Positions 22,230 through 35,379 of a DNA stretch of 64,000 nucleotides are shown here, in pieces; positions within the stretch are counted from its first letter, which is position 1; each line of letters opens with the position of its first letter. Under the pieces are notes generated by a model. It saw only the letters and a program-made list of their open reading frames with translations. It was not told the DNA's origin and ran no database searches. A program made the translations under genes and the position numbers. The DNA is from Thalassia testudinum. Its lineage: Eukaryota; Streptophyta; Magnoliopsida; Alismatales; Hydrocharitaceae. The stretch lies in the NCBI GenBank assembly GCA_037157565.1, contig JAZHRO010000063.1, positions 159,514,501 through 159,578,500 on the forward strand. The letters are read 5' to 3'.

Positions 22230-23437
22230 ACACTGGAAGGAAGTCGGAAGGATGGGGAAGAGAAGGGATCCTGAGCACAAAAAATACAAGCCTGTCCTTA
22301 GGTTGGGTATTCTAAAGGTCTACAGACTCTCAGAATTCGTCTTAAGATTATAGACGATTTATTCTACTTGTATCCAGTCAATCCAACCAGTTAGAAGGAG
22401 GGATCGGGGAGAAGGTTCTTCCTTTGGCTTGCGCCTCCGGTTCCTAGTGTACCCCCCAGCCGCGGTCGTTTGACACTACTCCCCTAGTTAGACATTAGAT
22501 TGACTAGTATAAGCAGGTTAATCATGAACAATCTCAATGTGGGCCCTGAAGAACGAGTTAGTGCTTATGGCCAATGTCTAATCAATTTTAGTTTGGCTTG
22601 GGATATTTAGTGCCTTCAGAATGTGATGGGCCATTAATGATTTGTTTGAGAATGTGTGTATGTGCACAACCAAAATGTTTTCAAGCAAGATTATTGAGGA
22701 TGAGGTGAATTTTAGGGCGTTCGAATCTTGCTTAGTAGCTTTTAGGATTCAAATATTAGGTATATTCAACCAAATTTCCAAGAGGCAAACCATGTTTGAA
22801 ATCACAAATTCAAGTATTTTTCTTTATAAATCAAGAAAAATATGGAGTGTCTGGCTTGTCCTAATTATTGATTCTATGGGGCAACTACAAAATGAATCAG
22901 TTTTAAATTGGGTGGTGTGGTCCAAACAATTCAATCAAGTGACCCAGATGCACCACCAATTAGGCACACAGAGATGATTAACCTAGACTGATTTCTACTC
23001 CTTTTTGTGTTGATTTGTGTGTATTAGTTCCATGGGTCAGAATCCCGGTTGAGTAGATAAAAATCAAGTTACCTTACATGCCTCAAATGTGGGTGTATAA
23101 TGTGTGTATGTTGATTCATCCACAAAAGGTATCTTTTTTTTTTTTATTTATGCAAAGGTAAGATGAGTGAGGTGACAAACAAGACAAACAATTTCTATCC
23201 TAGGGTTTATACAAACACCTAACTAGGTTAGGTCATGGTTATGAATGTGGTGAAATGAAACTAGTGGGGAAGATGTAGGGGACACTTACAAATTACTCTA
23301 CCCGCACTTTACTCTTGTCTACTGCACTTGGATCTCCATGCTAAGGTACCTGCAAGATAGTAGATCAGAGAAAAGCGGGGTTAATAATGTGTAAATGCAA
23401 AGAAGCGTAGAAAAAAAGAAAGTAAATTCCGTTGCCT
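22230..23437 (-). other. Leader of element II
   Basis: 1.2 kb, no gene. It holds the conserved leader block at 22384-22494 (complement of GTCAAACGACCG) and matches the leader of element I in outline. Confidence 0.7.
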
Positions 23438-23454
23438 CCCCGGCAACGGTGCCA
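23438..23454 (-). promoter_or_regulatory. Primer binding site of element II (tRNA-Asp)
   Basis: The complement reads TGGCACCGTTGCCGGGG, identical to the element I PBS, three bases from the LTR edge at 23458. Confidence 0.93.
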
Positions 23455-24163
23455 AAATGATGCGGCATGTTTCGCGAATTGAAATTAGGGATCGGGGAAC
23501 CCATTGTCGTAGCTCACAAAATGCGTCTATCAAGTAAAATTTATAACCGAAACTCTAGGGGAGTCCCGGGTTGAACACAGGGAGGCAACGTTTAGGCAAC
23601 GTTGCTTTGGTTGAAAACCGCGCTTCATTTTGTTTCTTTTTGGCATTTTGAGTTTTTTTTTTTTTATGTTTTTGAAATAAAAAGACAAGTAAGATAAGTT
23701 CACAAGAGAGATGAAACAACTATGATATATCACACAAATGCTTATTACAATGATCTATGAAAGTGTAAAAAAGATAAGCATGAGAAGAAATCTCTCGAAT
23801 CAACTGTTCGGCGAGACGACTACGCCTGGTGGAAGGTTGGATGAAGGAGTTGAGATGCAGGATGACAGAGGGAGATGTAGGAGGACGTCGGGTAGAGGAA
23901 TGCTTCACCAAGGCTCTAGAATGGAGCTGAGGAGATGGGAACGATCTTCTACCGGAATCGAGGTGGGAGGACTGCTCTAAGGCAACCTATGAAGGTGGTG
24001 GGATGAAGGATGAATATTTGGTGGGAAGTAGGATCATTACATTCATAAAAGGCCTTTGGAGCTTGAGAGTAAGCTCTAATGGAGCTTTGGTAGGCCACTA
24101 GAGCTTAGAAATAGGTGGGAGTAGAGTAGGTAGAGATGAAGAGGAATGGGGGGTCTAGGGGTG

Positions 24164-24234
24164 TTTATATAGTGGAGGGAAGAAGAAGAAATTCGTGTAG
24201 AGGGCTGTAGTGACAACTACAAGTGTCACTAAAG
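24164..24234 (-). promoter_or_regulatory. TATA box and AGTGAC inverted repeat in element II LTR
   Basis: In minus-strand order, arms CTTTAGTGACA (24234-24224) and TGTCACTACAG (24215-24205) are followed 34 bases later by TATATAAA (24171-24164). A second, weaker copy of the repeat with its downstream GCTATCGCTGAAG sequence lies about 100 bases away (24307-24374). Confidence 0.65.
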
Positions 24235-24539
24235 ACCCCATGCAGCTATCGCTGAAGATCGTGCCCCCATCGCTCACGTCCACAGCTGACCTTGTGCCTG
24301 CAAGTAATTAGTGACAGCTGTAAGCGTCACAAAAGGTTCGCCCAGGCTATCGCTGAAGGTTTGCGCCAACTTACGCTCACTACTGCTATGCTTGCGCGCC
24401 CACCACTCATCGTATCGCGTGAGTGCTCGCTAGAGTTGCGCTAACACTGCGGTCCGGGTGCGTGGGTCGGTGCGCACGTGTCTGCGTGCGTACATTGGCC
24501 GGTGCACTAGCACTGCCTCAATTGAGCAATTGGGGGGTC

Positions 24540-24605
24540 TTGGAGGGTTTCAAACCCGCGCCCCTCCGTTGAAAGCCCACGCCTCCACCATTGCGCCAAG
24601 TTGTC
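24540..24605 (-). other. tRNA-like segment in element II LTR
   Basis: On the minus strand an A-box-like TTGGCGCAATGGTGG (24599-24585) is followed by a B-box-like GGGTTTGAAACCC (24557-24545) at tRNA-like spacing. There is no intact acceptor stem, so it is not called a tRNA gene. Similar segments occur in the LTRs of elements IV and I. Confidence 0.55.
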
Positions 24606-25150
24606 CACAAGGTCGCGCGGAAGTCTTAAGGCGCGCAGTGGAGGAGAGCTCTCAGTCGTTGGATCAAGATCAATGGCTAAGAATTGATGATGAAGATGAT
24701 GAGGGGGCACCTTCCAGTTGTTGCTGGTCGGTGTTTGGCGGCTTGGATGGCACCACGTGGCACCATCTAGGCCGTCTATCTTCTTTCTGTTGCAGAGGGT
24801 GCGACGATGCTCGGATCGATTTGATTTCCACATTGTCAGACTGCAATCGTTGCTCCAGATCCATCCGTACGGTCGAATTTTTCATCCGAAGCCCGTAAGG
24901 ATGTCACATTGCCCTCTTGGCCGTTGATCTTCCTCGAACCGCATAAGGTACTACGGGACTCTGATTTCGACGATCTCGGAGGCATTAGACTCCGATCGTC
25001 GTCCTGATCAGATCCGTATAGTCAGATCATCCATTTGAGACCCTGAAATAAATCTCCTTCCCTCCTGGCCATAAAAAGAACATAATTAACCTAAAATATA
25101 CACAACTACTCTAAATGCAAGATGATGCATGCTATGTGTTCTCACATTTT

Positions 25151-27866
25151 TGTGCAAGTTTAAAGTATATTACGTTGTAGTATAACCGACAAAACGTTTA
25201 AACAAATATAAGGAATTTTATTACTCAAAAAACTAAAGTATCCGAGGTCGAACACAGGGAGCAAGCTCAGTACTTTTTAAAATCAAAGAATACAACTGTT
25301 AAATGAAAATGATTGATTCAAAGAGAGAATTTTAAAAAGGATTTGTGAAATAAAAATAGAATTGGACGTCTGATTTCTGTATCAGACGTCTTAAATGTAA
25401 TCTCCTTTCTCTCTTCTTCTTCGTTGCTCTTCTCTCTTTCTGCCTTTGCTTCTTATCTTGTGCAGGCTTCTTGTTGCCTTTGTTTCTTTTCTCTTATTTC
25501 TTCTTATGCCTTGCCTTCTTTCTTCTTCACTTGGCCTCTCTACGAAAGCTTCTTCTTTCTTCTCTTCCTATTCTGCAGCTGCTTCCTTTGCTTCTTCCTT
25601 CCTGCACACACCACAGCCGAAGCAAAACCTACCCCCGTCCCTCTACCCAAGCGTCTCTCTCTCTTACAAGAAATTCGCTCAAGGACGCTCTCCCAGAGCC
25701 ACACGGGTAGTCGGGTTAGATTCGCACCCGGGACCAGGCGCACCGACAAGTGGTGATGCGCGAGGAGTGCGTAGGTTTAGGTCGGGTCGGATCCCGCCAG
25801 ATCCGCGAGGTCAAGCCGTGGACGAGGCGGGTGTGAGGACAGGTGAGGGACCTTACCCCTGTGCTTACGAAGGCAATGGGCTTAAAACACAAAAACAACT
25901 TATATGATACCTGTGCTTTGCAATCCCACGATGTGGGACTATCTGGTCGGTCCTGCTTTCGCGCCGGCAGAGCTTTCGTCGCGCGATTGCTCCAGCTGCT
26001 GGCCTCTCTGTGTGACTTGCTAGCCTCACTCACTTCGCGACACTCGCGTGAGTCTACTGCACCTGCAGCCTGGGAGTCCTGGTACCTGAAGCTGCTACAA
26101 GCTCCTTGCTGCTTCGGCTGATAATGGCGGCCTGAGCTTAAACCTGTCACACACGAGAACGGCCTATTGGCCCAATCAGATTGGCTAGAAACCTTCGCCG
26201 TGGCACGGCGAAGGCGGTGGGCGGTGCTGCAGACTGTAGGTCGGCCTAGGCGTGCGTGCCTAGGTCAACCTGTTTCCGAAGATGTTGGGTTGTTTGGGGG
26301 GTGATTGTGGAGGGCTGGAGTGGCAGTGGTGGGGTGAAGTGAGTTCCTGATGGTGAGGCGGAGCTCACTAGGGGGTTGGCGAGCCGTGTGGAGGGGCGGA
26401 GTGGTGTGGGCAGCTCGCTGGAGGGCGGTCGGAGGCGAGGACGATGGAGGTGGTTAGGCACTGTCGAGGGGTAATCAGATAAAATAGCAGGGGGAAAAGA
26501 GAGAGGGGAGGAGGGAGAAGGTATCTGGAGTGGTCTGGAAGGAAGGGAGGCGACGGAGAGGACGGCGCGTAACTACCGTCGTCGGGGAAGAAGGACCCTG
26601 AGGGAAGAAGCGGCGACGAAGATGAGGTCAGGGGCACGCGCGCGTGGTACAGCGCGACGCGGGAGGAAGTGGCGGAGTTGACTCTACTGCTGGTATGGCA
26701 GCAGAGTGACGAGAAGGAGGGGAGGAGGTCGCCGGAGCTTGCGGGTCATTTGGCCGGAGATGGGAGAGAGGGAATTTGGAGGGGATCTCCGTCAAAATCA
26801 AGCTTAGATCGAGCGGCCGGAGGTGTAGTCTCTTTTATAGACGCTGGGCAGGGTGTGCAGAGCGTGGAGGGCACGCCAGCGTCTAAGGTTGGTCGCCGGA
26901 GATGGAAAGAAGCTAAGATACCCAAATCTCTCGTGCATTCGCACGAGAGATTGGGTTCACACCAGTGGTTGTGATCGGCCTTAAATGGAAGGGAATTCCT
27001 CAGAGAATCTCCCTTCCATTTCTGGGAGAGAATCTCTGAGGAATCAGAGAGGAATCCCTCTCTAAACTTCGCCGGAGCTCGGTTCTACCCTAACAATGGC
27101 GGCAGGACCGGATTGCAAAGGGGGCGAAGAACTTAGGGGGCTCTCTGCAAAGATATTCAAAAGATAGGGACCAAATTGTGATGTGGGTGTACTGAATTGC
27201 AAAGTAGGTCAAGATGACCTCCCCTTAGGTCCAAATTTTGGTACAAACCTTATTTTGACCTAAGGAATCCAATGGTGAAGTTGGATTTTAGGTTTGACCA
27301 CGTTTGACTAGACATTTTTCGTAAAAACCAAAATTAGGTTAATTGAAGAGCTAGGACCCTATTTTAGGTCAAACTGGGTTCCAAAGGCCAACTTAAGTGT
27401 TCTCAACCCTAGAGGATGTTTTTCCATGATTCTTAGAGGGTTTACTTGATTTTTATCCTGATCGGAACCTTGTTAATTTAAGCTGGTCTATTTTAGGGTT
27501 ACCAAGTGTCATTTAATTCATAGATTGCACATAAACCCATTTCTGATTGACTCAACCCACTTTTTATCTCATTTAGATTATTTGACCTATGTTTTGCCTC
27601 TGAGAAATCCCGTTTATGTACTATAATGGTAAAATTGCAGTTTTAACCTTTATTTCATGTTTTCTTCTCAGAGCAGTTGTTCCTTCAGTTAAGCCTTCTT
27701 CTAGGTTATGTAGGAGCTTTTATCTTCTTCATTGGGTCAAAATGAGCTAGTTATGGCTCATGATGAAGCTCTCATCACTATGCCATATTTATAATATGAA
27801 ATGCAAATCTAAGCCTAGGAACATGCATGAATGGGCATTTTAACCTAATTAAATGTGTCTACATCA
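25151..27866 (-). repeat. LTR D (2.7 kb, minus strand)
   Basis: On the minus strand it starts TGATGTAGACACATTTA, close to the element I LTR start, and ends AACTTGCACA. Near its end it has the U5 signature CTCCCTGTGTTCGACCTCGG (complement of about 25245-25265). It also has the motif agtcccacatcg (complement near 25930), two GACGTC sites (25365, 25385) and strong hairpins at 26921-27044. Only tttt separates it from the LTR of element II, and no PBS or internal region is attached. It may be solo or cut off by element II. Confidence 0.65.
26921..27044. repeat. Cluster of long hairpins within LTR D
   Basis: Hairpin 1 (26921-26955) has 15-bp arms (CCCAA, then TCTCTCGTGC) with one bulged base and a 4-base loop. 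Hairpin 2 has arms AATGGAAGGGA (26985-26995) and TCCCTTCCATT (27010-27020). An overlapping alternative pairs 26995-27013 with 27024-27044 (ATTCCTCAGAGA core). Confidence 0.75.
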
Positions 27867-29198
27867 TATATATATTTTTGTATTTAGATGTATATAAGGG
27901 GGAGGGAGTATGGGAATATATGTACATGTATAGGGCTGTAGATGAGTGTGCATGGGTGTGTAGATGAGTGTCTGCATGAGAGGGAAAGGTGTGTGAGAGT
28001 CTGCCTGTGTGCATAAGAGGGTGAGGGGTTAAAGCATTTGGAGAACTCGTGTGTCCTCTGGTGAGTGGACATGTGTGAAGCGCGCATGCACGTGGAGAGA
28101 GAGGGGGCAATGCACGCACACAAGGGTGCGAGGAAGAGCCCGCAGTACACAAGGGTTGCGTGCTAAGGGGTAAGTGAGGCGTGGGAGCAAAAGAGGCATG
28201 GGCACTGGGTGAAGGCGTGGGTGACTAGCTAGAGGTAGTTGCACGGGAGGAGAGAGAACGCTGTGCCATCAGATAAGTGGGAAACTCTCCGGTGGCTACA
28301 GTGTCATGCTGAGATGAGTCAACAGTGCGCTACAGTGCATGCAGCGAGAAGGTGACCGGTTGAGGCGGTGCGGCGTGCGGAGGGCGCTGTGGGTGGAGGG
28401 TTAAGGGGTCTGCGCACATGCGCGAAAATGAGTCAAAGGTGTGTGGAGGCGCTTAAAGGTGCTGGGCGCACGGTGGCTCAAGCCGAACTTCAGAGCTCGA
28501 AGCTCTGTACTAATGGTGAAGGCGATGAAACAAAACAAAAAACAAGAATGCAAAGCTCAAAGTAAAAATCGAAAACAGGGAATCCACCACGCCCACCTGC
28601 TCGCGAAGGAGCTGGGTGGTGGAGGAGCTCACTGTGGGGTTTGAGACCACGGGGAGCTTCTCCTACACACAGAGCTCTTCTTCTCCACTGGTGAGAAGAG
28701 AAGCTGTGTATGTAGAGGGAGAGAGGAAGTGAGGAAGACTATGGCCAGCAATAAGTAATTGAGAGTGGCGTTGTGTGGGTGTCTGTGGGTGGTTCTGTGA
28801 AGGTGGTGGCTCAGTGTGTGGTGGAGACCGGCTGCTCTGTAGGGGAGGGGTGCATGCTATTTTATAGAGAGAGCGTGCACCTCTCCTCATGCAAATGGTA
28901 CAAGGGAGACAGGTGCACAGCTCTATGCAGATGCAGCCGGTTGGAGGAAAATAAAATAAGGGTGGTGAATTTACAATGCAAGCACACAATGAAGATGTTA
29001 ATTATTACGTTTGTTTGAAATGGGATGGATTGTTATGAAATTGAAGTGGATTGAATGGTCATTTTCTCTCACTCTCTTCCCCTCTTTAGAAATGCATGTA
29101 AGTGAATATTTACAAACGCAAGTCTGGCTACCTAAAATGCATGGGTAATGCTAGGAAATAGCATAAGATGACATATTTATAGGCGTAGCTTGCTGTGC
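27867..29198. other. Unassigned GT-rich and G-rich stretch
   Basis: No credible gene. It has short TA and TG runs near 27867-28000 and GT-rich sequence resembling that after the TATA in LTRs A and B. No PBS, terminal repeat or conserved protein was seen. Probably transposon-derived. Confidence 0.5.
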
Positions 29199-29834
29199 AA
29201 TCAACTGGCAGAATTGTCCAACTAGGAGATCAAGAAGATTTTACATACTACCATCCGACATGATAGAAAGGATTGGTCTTCCTGCCTTTTTGATGCATTC
29301 TAGGCATATAGGATAGCTCACAAAATCCCATTAGGCATGTCTCCGTTTAGACTTGTGTACGGGAAACCCTATCATCTTCTCATAGAACTTGAGCACAAAG
29401 CCTATTTGGCCATCAGAAAGTGTAACCTGGACTTCGAGAAGGCTGGTGATCATAGAAGATTACAAATTATTGAGCTAGATGAATTAAGAAATGAATCTTA
29501 TGAAAGCTCGAGGATTTATAAGGATAAGTTAAAGGCCTTCCATGACCGTCACATCCATAGGAAGTCATTTGACCCTGGTCAGCAAGTCCTTCTATTTGAC
29601 TCAAGACTTAAACTTTTCCCAGGGAAACTCAGATCCAAGTGGACCAAACCTTTCAAAATCTTAAGAATCTTTGACAACGAAGCAGTTGAGATCACTAAGA
29701 TTGACAAATCTGAACCTTTCACTGTCAATGGACAAAGATTGAAACCTTTCATTGAGCCACACGATCTCAGACTTGTCAATTCTATTGTTTTGATCCAATA
29801 TTTTGAATTACCATCTGGGTTTATGCCTACCTAA
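29199..29834 (+). pseudogene. Element III integrase C-terminal fragment
   Basis: One frame with two stops (29223-29225, 29301-29303) encodes the end of an Athila-type integrase. It starts just after the catalytic core Glu region, then runs through GMSPFRLVYGK and the C-terminal barrel (KLRSKWTKPF, then VNGQRLKPF). It resembles the ends of elements I and IV but is clearly another family member. Everything upstream is missing at about 29199, where the sequence changes abruptly, indicating truncation. Confidence 0.88.
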
Positions 29835-31505
29835 AGGCGTTAAACTTAGTAAACCTATCTTCCTGTATATAGCTTTTTTGACCTTTCTTGCATTAGCTGT
29901 CTACCTATGCATTTTTACAACATTCATTGTCACATATGTCATGCATTTCACTTCTTAGCCTGACTTTCCACTCTGATCTCATATTAGACTTGAAATCGTT
30001 CGCACAGAGATTTTTATCTCTTCACTTCAACTTCCTTCCATCACCCAGTCTAAGATAGTGAAAAGCAAAGCATGCATTTGCATCCACCCTATTCATACAA
30101 TTAGGACATTGCATCATTTAAGTATGGGGGATGTAAATGGTGAATCAATTACTGAAATGTAATTGTAGACACACCTGTAGTATATACAGTATAGCATTAT
30201 CAAAAATACCAAACAATTGAAAAATTTTGAAAAGTTTGACAAAAAGATTACAAAGTCAAAAATACAAAAAAATGTCAAAAACAAAAATTCTAAAAATACA
30301 ATAATGGACCTGATCTGAACTTTACTGTTGAGGGAGAACCGCAAAAGATTGAAAACTTTTTAGGAGAGAAAAAAGAAGTTGAAAAGAATTTATGTGTTTA
30401 ATTATGATCTTATAGTTGAAAATAAAAATAGAATAAGTGTTTATGGACATTCAACCTTTGCTAGTTAGACTCTCCAGGCCACTGTAGCTTGATTCACTTA
30501 GGCTTTGGCTTAATACACTTTAAGCTTTGACAAAATAGACCATGATCTCTCCTAACTTAAGACGTATTCTTGTACCCGAGTCACCAATACAAGATTCGCT
30601 AGTTTGCTTTGGCTTAGGGGTCTAAGTAACCTTGGTTTACACTACACAATGTCGGGAAAGATCTTGTGAATTTGAAATTCAACCCTAGTGTTCATTAGGG
30701 AAGGTGGAGTCCTTACCTGTGTGTGCAGGTAGACTCTTTGTCCTAGTCTTTAGTCTTGTGTCTAGGAGAAGCTCTTCCCACCAAAGAACTCACCCACCAA
30801 ACAAGGTATGCTTTGCCAAATAATGTTGTCGGGGACATGCTGACAGTTATTTGCAAAAAAAATAAAAAAAAAGAAATTCTTTGGAATAAGTCAAGTATGT
30901 TCTCCAAGTCCTGTACATACAGTTTTCCACCAAAAAGAAACAAAAAATATTTTCAAGGTGCAATACAAATACCCTGTTTCCACCAAATATTCTTTGAGCC
31001 AGAATGCAATAAGAGTTGGGCTTGAGTCTTCCTCATTTTTGAGAGTCAATCTGAAAACCTGACCTAAAGCTAGGATCAACTTGGACTTAAAAAGAAGTGA
31101 AACCCCGGGATTGAGTTTTGAAATTCACCTGGTTAGTCCTGACCCATCACTAAGCACAACCGTAACCATTTAGCTTCTGAGTCTTGTAAAACCCCCTGAG
31201 TCTTAGAAATCGCACTTAAGGTTTAAATATCAAGAGTCCTTGTTGGTCGAGAGATGGTCTATGTCATATCAGTCTTAAGTTCTGGTCAGTCTTCCTAAGC
31301 GAAAAGTTCTCACAATGTTTAGACATAAACATAGTTGATTTATCAAAGGAAAATCTTTCAGCTTAAAGATCATCTCTAAACACTTAACACTTAATAATTG
31401 AAAAGAAGAAAAGAAGAAAAATAGATATCTCATCACACTTACCTTGCTGGTACTAAAATGCTTCGTACTTTAATGAGTTGTTTACTAAGGGACTAGCAAA
31501 GCCCA
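29835..31505 (+). other. Noncoding tail of element III
   Basis: Follows integrase as in elements I and IV. It includes the attaggacattgcatcatt box and a purine tract tatggggga at about 30120-30130, and ends with the gggactagcaaa motif that precedes the 3' LTR of I and IV. No env-like ORF. The GGCTGGCAAG pair of I and IV is not recognisable here. Confidence 0.6.
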
Positions 31506-34200
31506 TGTTAAACTAGATGAGGTGTGGCTCGTCATAGCTAAAATGCCCATGTTAAACTAGAAACTAGGTTAAACACTACTGAATTAACACATGAAATGGG
31601 TTAAATGTGAAAAATAGTGAAAAAGACCTAAAACATCAAATCTGTATTAAAAATGCGAAATTAGGTCATTAAATGAGGTATTCTATTCATTATTGTAAAA
31701 TGATGATCCATTTGCAAATTTAATAAACATTTTAGTCTAAAAGTTCAAATCAAAAGCACAGTTAACTTATTTAATGTTCAATTAAGCTTAAACAAAAACT
31801 TAGTTGTATTTGGACATCATTAGGACCATGCATTTATGGTTTCTCACTTAGATCCTTAAGTCATATACATAACATTCATATAAAAACCTTCCAAGGGCCA
31901 CTTTGTAAACCATAAGGACCTATTTGAAAATACTTAGGGACTGCTCTGAATTGGTTCTTCACCACTTATGGGCCTCGCTACAAAAACTCTGCCCCTTCGC
32001 CGCTTTGGGCTTCTTTGCAATTACTCCATCACACCTGCTGCAGCCGCACGGGTCTACTGTGGCTCGAGAACACAAGAAATCTAGGCTGTCCATTTCTTGA
32101 TCTCTCGATCTTGTGGCCCAGATCCAATTGAAGCTTCACGCGCTTCGGCAAGTGAGATCACCACCTTTCCTAGATCCCATCCAACGGCTGCATTTTGATT
32201 TGGACCTCACGCGTGCTTACTATCCCATCCCAACCATCGGTACCTTAGGTGCTTAATCGCACCTCTATGGTGCTCCCATCCAATACCCTACCTACTTAAA
32301 CCCCTGCCTGAGCTCACATGCATGCCTAACCAGCTCCCTCCCCTTGAGTGGTTCCTTTCATCCACCCTCCAGCTCTCCTTCCTCCTTCATCATTTGCGCC
32401 TGTGACAGGGGTGTAGCCCTCCCTTCTCAATTTTGTCGCCACAGCAACTCGCTATGGATCCAGTGATCCCATTCCTCGCTATAGTCCTCATCTCCCGTCA
32501 TCGCTACAGTGACAAGCTACAGCCCAGGCATCCCATTCCTCCTTTAGATTATGATTTATTTGCTTTTTAGAGTAATTTAAAGTAGTGATTAGTGTAATTA
32601 AAGTAGCTAGGAGTAGATTAGATACAAAATTCAGTGATTAGCTTGACGTAGATTAGAGTAGTTTAGAGGCTTCCGCCCTCTCTGATCAATTCAGATCAGA
32701 GAGGAGATTTTTCCAGTTTCGCATCGAATTTCCTGATCTCCCTCCACATCTCACTATCCACCTTCACTGATTTGCACATATTTTTTGCCAATCACCCACT
32801 CATCAGGGCATCAAATCAGATCTGATGCTCTTAAGCATAAAAATCTGATCTGATTGCTCAAATTCATTTGAGGGTTACTTCACTCATTTCACTTGTTCAC
32901 AATAACCCTCTATTGGTTTTGAATGAATCTGAGGATTTGGGTTTGATTTTAGTGAATTTTATTGTAAGATTTAAACTCTCTTTTCGTGTTGTCTATAGCA
33001 CAAGAGAGAGTAAATCAGATTTCTCTGTGGCTTTTAGGCTTTCCTCTAGGGAATGAATCCCAAATCTTTCAGGAAGTATTTGAAGTATTTCTGTTGTGGA
33101 TTTATTGCATTGGAATCCTGATTTGCATCCTTATCTTACATTGTTTATAATGTAACATGAGGAGCACATTATGATTTCAAGGAATTTTTGGGGAGACTTA
33201 TATGAATTTCTCTTGTTTTTCTCACTAATTAGAAGAGTTTTCATATTTGTCTCATAAGATTCAAAGTATTTGATGAGAATTGCATAATTTGTACTTGATT
33301 TTGAATGGGTTTTCATTCCTTGGACATGTGACTTTTGATTTTAAATCCCCTTATTTTAGTACATTAAATGGCTGCTTAGCACAACATTCTAGGGGATTAC
33401 TTCCTGTTTCAAGCATTAGAAAGTTTAAACTTGGTTTTCAGTGGAATTTTTGGACTGATCTGATCTCCTCTACTCTACTGTCTATAGTAACAGTAGGGTG
33501 ATTAGATTAGGTTTTCTAATGAGGTTAAACCTCTAATTTTTAAGACTCACCTTCACACTGTCTATAGCGGTAGGTAAGCATCAAATAGGAAGTTGTTTAC
33601 CACTTGAGCATTTAATCAAGGACTGAATCTGAGGTTGGATTTATATTTTACTTAATGCAAACCTGATTTAGGACCTGATTTGGTTTGATTTTAAGATGTC
33701 CAAACTTTGGTTCCTTGATCTGATTCCTATTGAGACAGCGGATGCAGATCAGCCGCTAATCTGATGCCAGTAAATCAGATTTCAGATTTCATATTTCAAC
33801 TGCTACTGCTGAATTGCAGTTGTTGTATGCTGTAATCAGCCACTGTTTTGGCTAAGTTGGAGTCTGATCTGCGTGGATTTTTGGATGGTTTTGAAGTTTA
33901 AATGGAGCTAATGTATTGGATAGTGTTAGAACCTCATGTATCAAGCATTCATGTATGTTATAGATTAAAATTTAAGTTGAATGTCTTGATTTCTTGCTTA
34001 AATATCTCTATCAGCTACTTTCTTTTGTGTAAAATTGTCCAAACTAAATATTAATGAAAATCACAGTAAAAATCAAGTTTAATTGCTTATACATGTTTCA
34101 TGTAGTGTGTTGAGTGTTTTAGAGTGTTTCAACTACTCTCCCAGCCACTAGAAAGCTATTTAGGACTTAGGTTCTCTTGGAAACACCCCTTTAAGGCCTA
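31506..34200 (+). repeat. Probable 3' LTR of element III (right end uncertain)
   Basis: It starts TGTTAAACTAG right after the pre-LTR motif. U3-like sequence at 32040-32290 contains atccaacggctg and GATC-core palindromes as in other Athila LTRs, with a TATA-like cttaaac at about 32290. A 16-base repeat gcccatgttaaactag occurs at 31501 and 31545. A CTGTCTATAG motif recurs at about 32988, 33479 and 33558. There is an inverted repeat of AATCAGATCTGAT at 32814-32852. The end near 34200 is a guess from the change to A-rich sequence; no PBS or TSD supports it. Confidence 0.4.
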
Positions 34201-35379
34201 ACTTGTTGAACATTGTAAATAAATAAAAATTATAAAAAATTTTCAAAAAAATAAAATAAACATATCTTGGTTAAGATTAGGTATATTTTTAAGTGTGTAC
34301 CAAGTTTGAAGGCATTCTAAACCCTTAGCTTGGTAGAACATACCAGTCGATGATTTAGTATACCTTGGAACTTAATAAAAGACATCAACTTCAAAAACAC
34401 CAAAAACATCTTCTTTTCTCTCATCTCACTCTTTCTCTCCCATCCCCTATCTCTACTAAATATATAAAACTCATAAAAATCAGAAAATACCAAAAAATGC
34501 CTAAAAATACTATGTATACTATGTATATACTTGTATATACTAATTAAATCTAAGCTATAAGTAAATATTATATGGTATGTATAAAATATCTATAAATAAA
34601 TTATATATGTATTCTATATAGTATAGTAAGTATTTAGGATAACTTAATGTATATGTAACCTTATTATATTATTTTATATTAATTTATATAACTTAAATGT
34701 ATAATAACTAAGTAATTATATAAACATATTTATATGTACATATCTATTCCTAATACTGTACACACATATTTATATATATAATAAGAATATTATAACACCA
34801 GTAATATAATTTAATTATACATATATAGTAAATAATTTATTTATTAATTAACTAGATAATTTATTAAGTTAAAATGAAATAAATTAGTAAATTAATTTGA
34901 TACTAAGATAATTTATATTGTATACTGTAATAGATTATAATAAGTATTTTCAACTTATTTATATCATATTTATATTGTATTTCAGTATTTATAGTTTATT
35001 TATAAGTATAACTAACTAAAACATGTATTTAAATCTAAATAAGTTAAAATAAAGCTTATAAGATACCATAAAAATCTATAATAAATAATTTATTATGTAT
35101 ATTAATACTGTATTAAGTCAATTATAAAATTAATTAACTAATTTATACTACAATTAGCAAATTAAACCTTAATTTAATGTGTATAACCTGTAGATTTTAG
35201 CTAATTTAATTATATAATAAACTAACTTATTTATGTAAACTAACTACATAATTATGTAGTCCTATGTAAGGGCTTTAAAATCCCATAATTTATTTTTAAT
35301 TTAAAATAATTTATGGCCCTTAATTCGAGGGCCAAAGTAAGCAAATCAGGCAGCAAATTACGCAACTGCAGCTCTTACG
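34201..35379. repeat. Very AT-rich block
   Basis: Mostly A and T, with TATATA and TTAATTAA runs and no ORF, PBS or terminal repeat. An imperfect inverted repeat lies at about 35270-35340. It could contain the U3 of LTR B or the tail of element III. Confidence 0.55.

Larger units (their letters stand above)
20105..25146 (-). mobile_element. Element II: Athila-clade retrotransposon, 5' part (minus strand)
   Basis: From right to left: LTR (25146-23458), tRNA-Asp PBS, leader, gag and the start of protease. It is then split by element I. A further 80 bases of protease survive at 8463-8542. The rest of pol and the other LTR are not in the window. The LTR is homologous to, but clearly diverged from, that of element I. 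Confidence 0.9.
23458..25146 (-). repeat. 5' LTR of element II
   Basis: On the minus strand it starts TGTGAGAACA and ends GCCGCATCA. The inner edge is fixed by the PBS; the outer edge is inferred from alignment to the element I LTR start. It contains a tRNA-like segment (24540-24605), two AGTGAC-core inverted repeats (24205-24234 and 24309-24333) and a TATA candidate at 24164-24171. Confidence 0.85.

Noticed and set aside
24540..24605. Functional tRNA gene
   Set aside because: A- and B-box-like sequences are present, but no matching 7-bp acceptor stem or convincing anticodon arm was seen. It lies within an LTR.
25424..25907. Leu/Ser/Phe-rich frames suggesting a secreted protein
   Set aside because: They come from a pyrimidine-rich tract of LTR D in the antisense direction; no conserved domain and no gene context.
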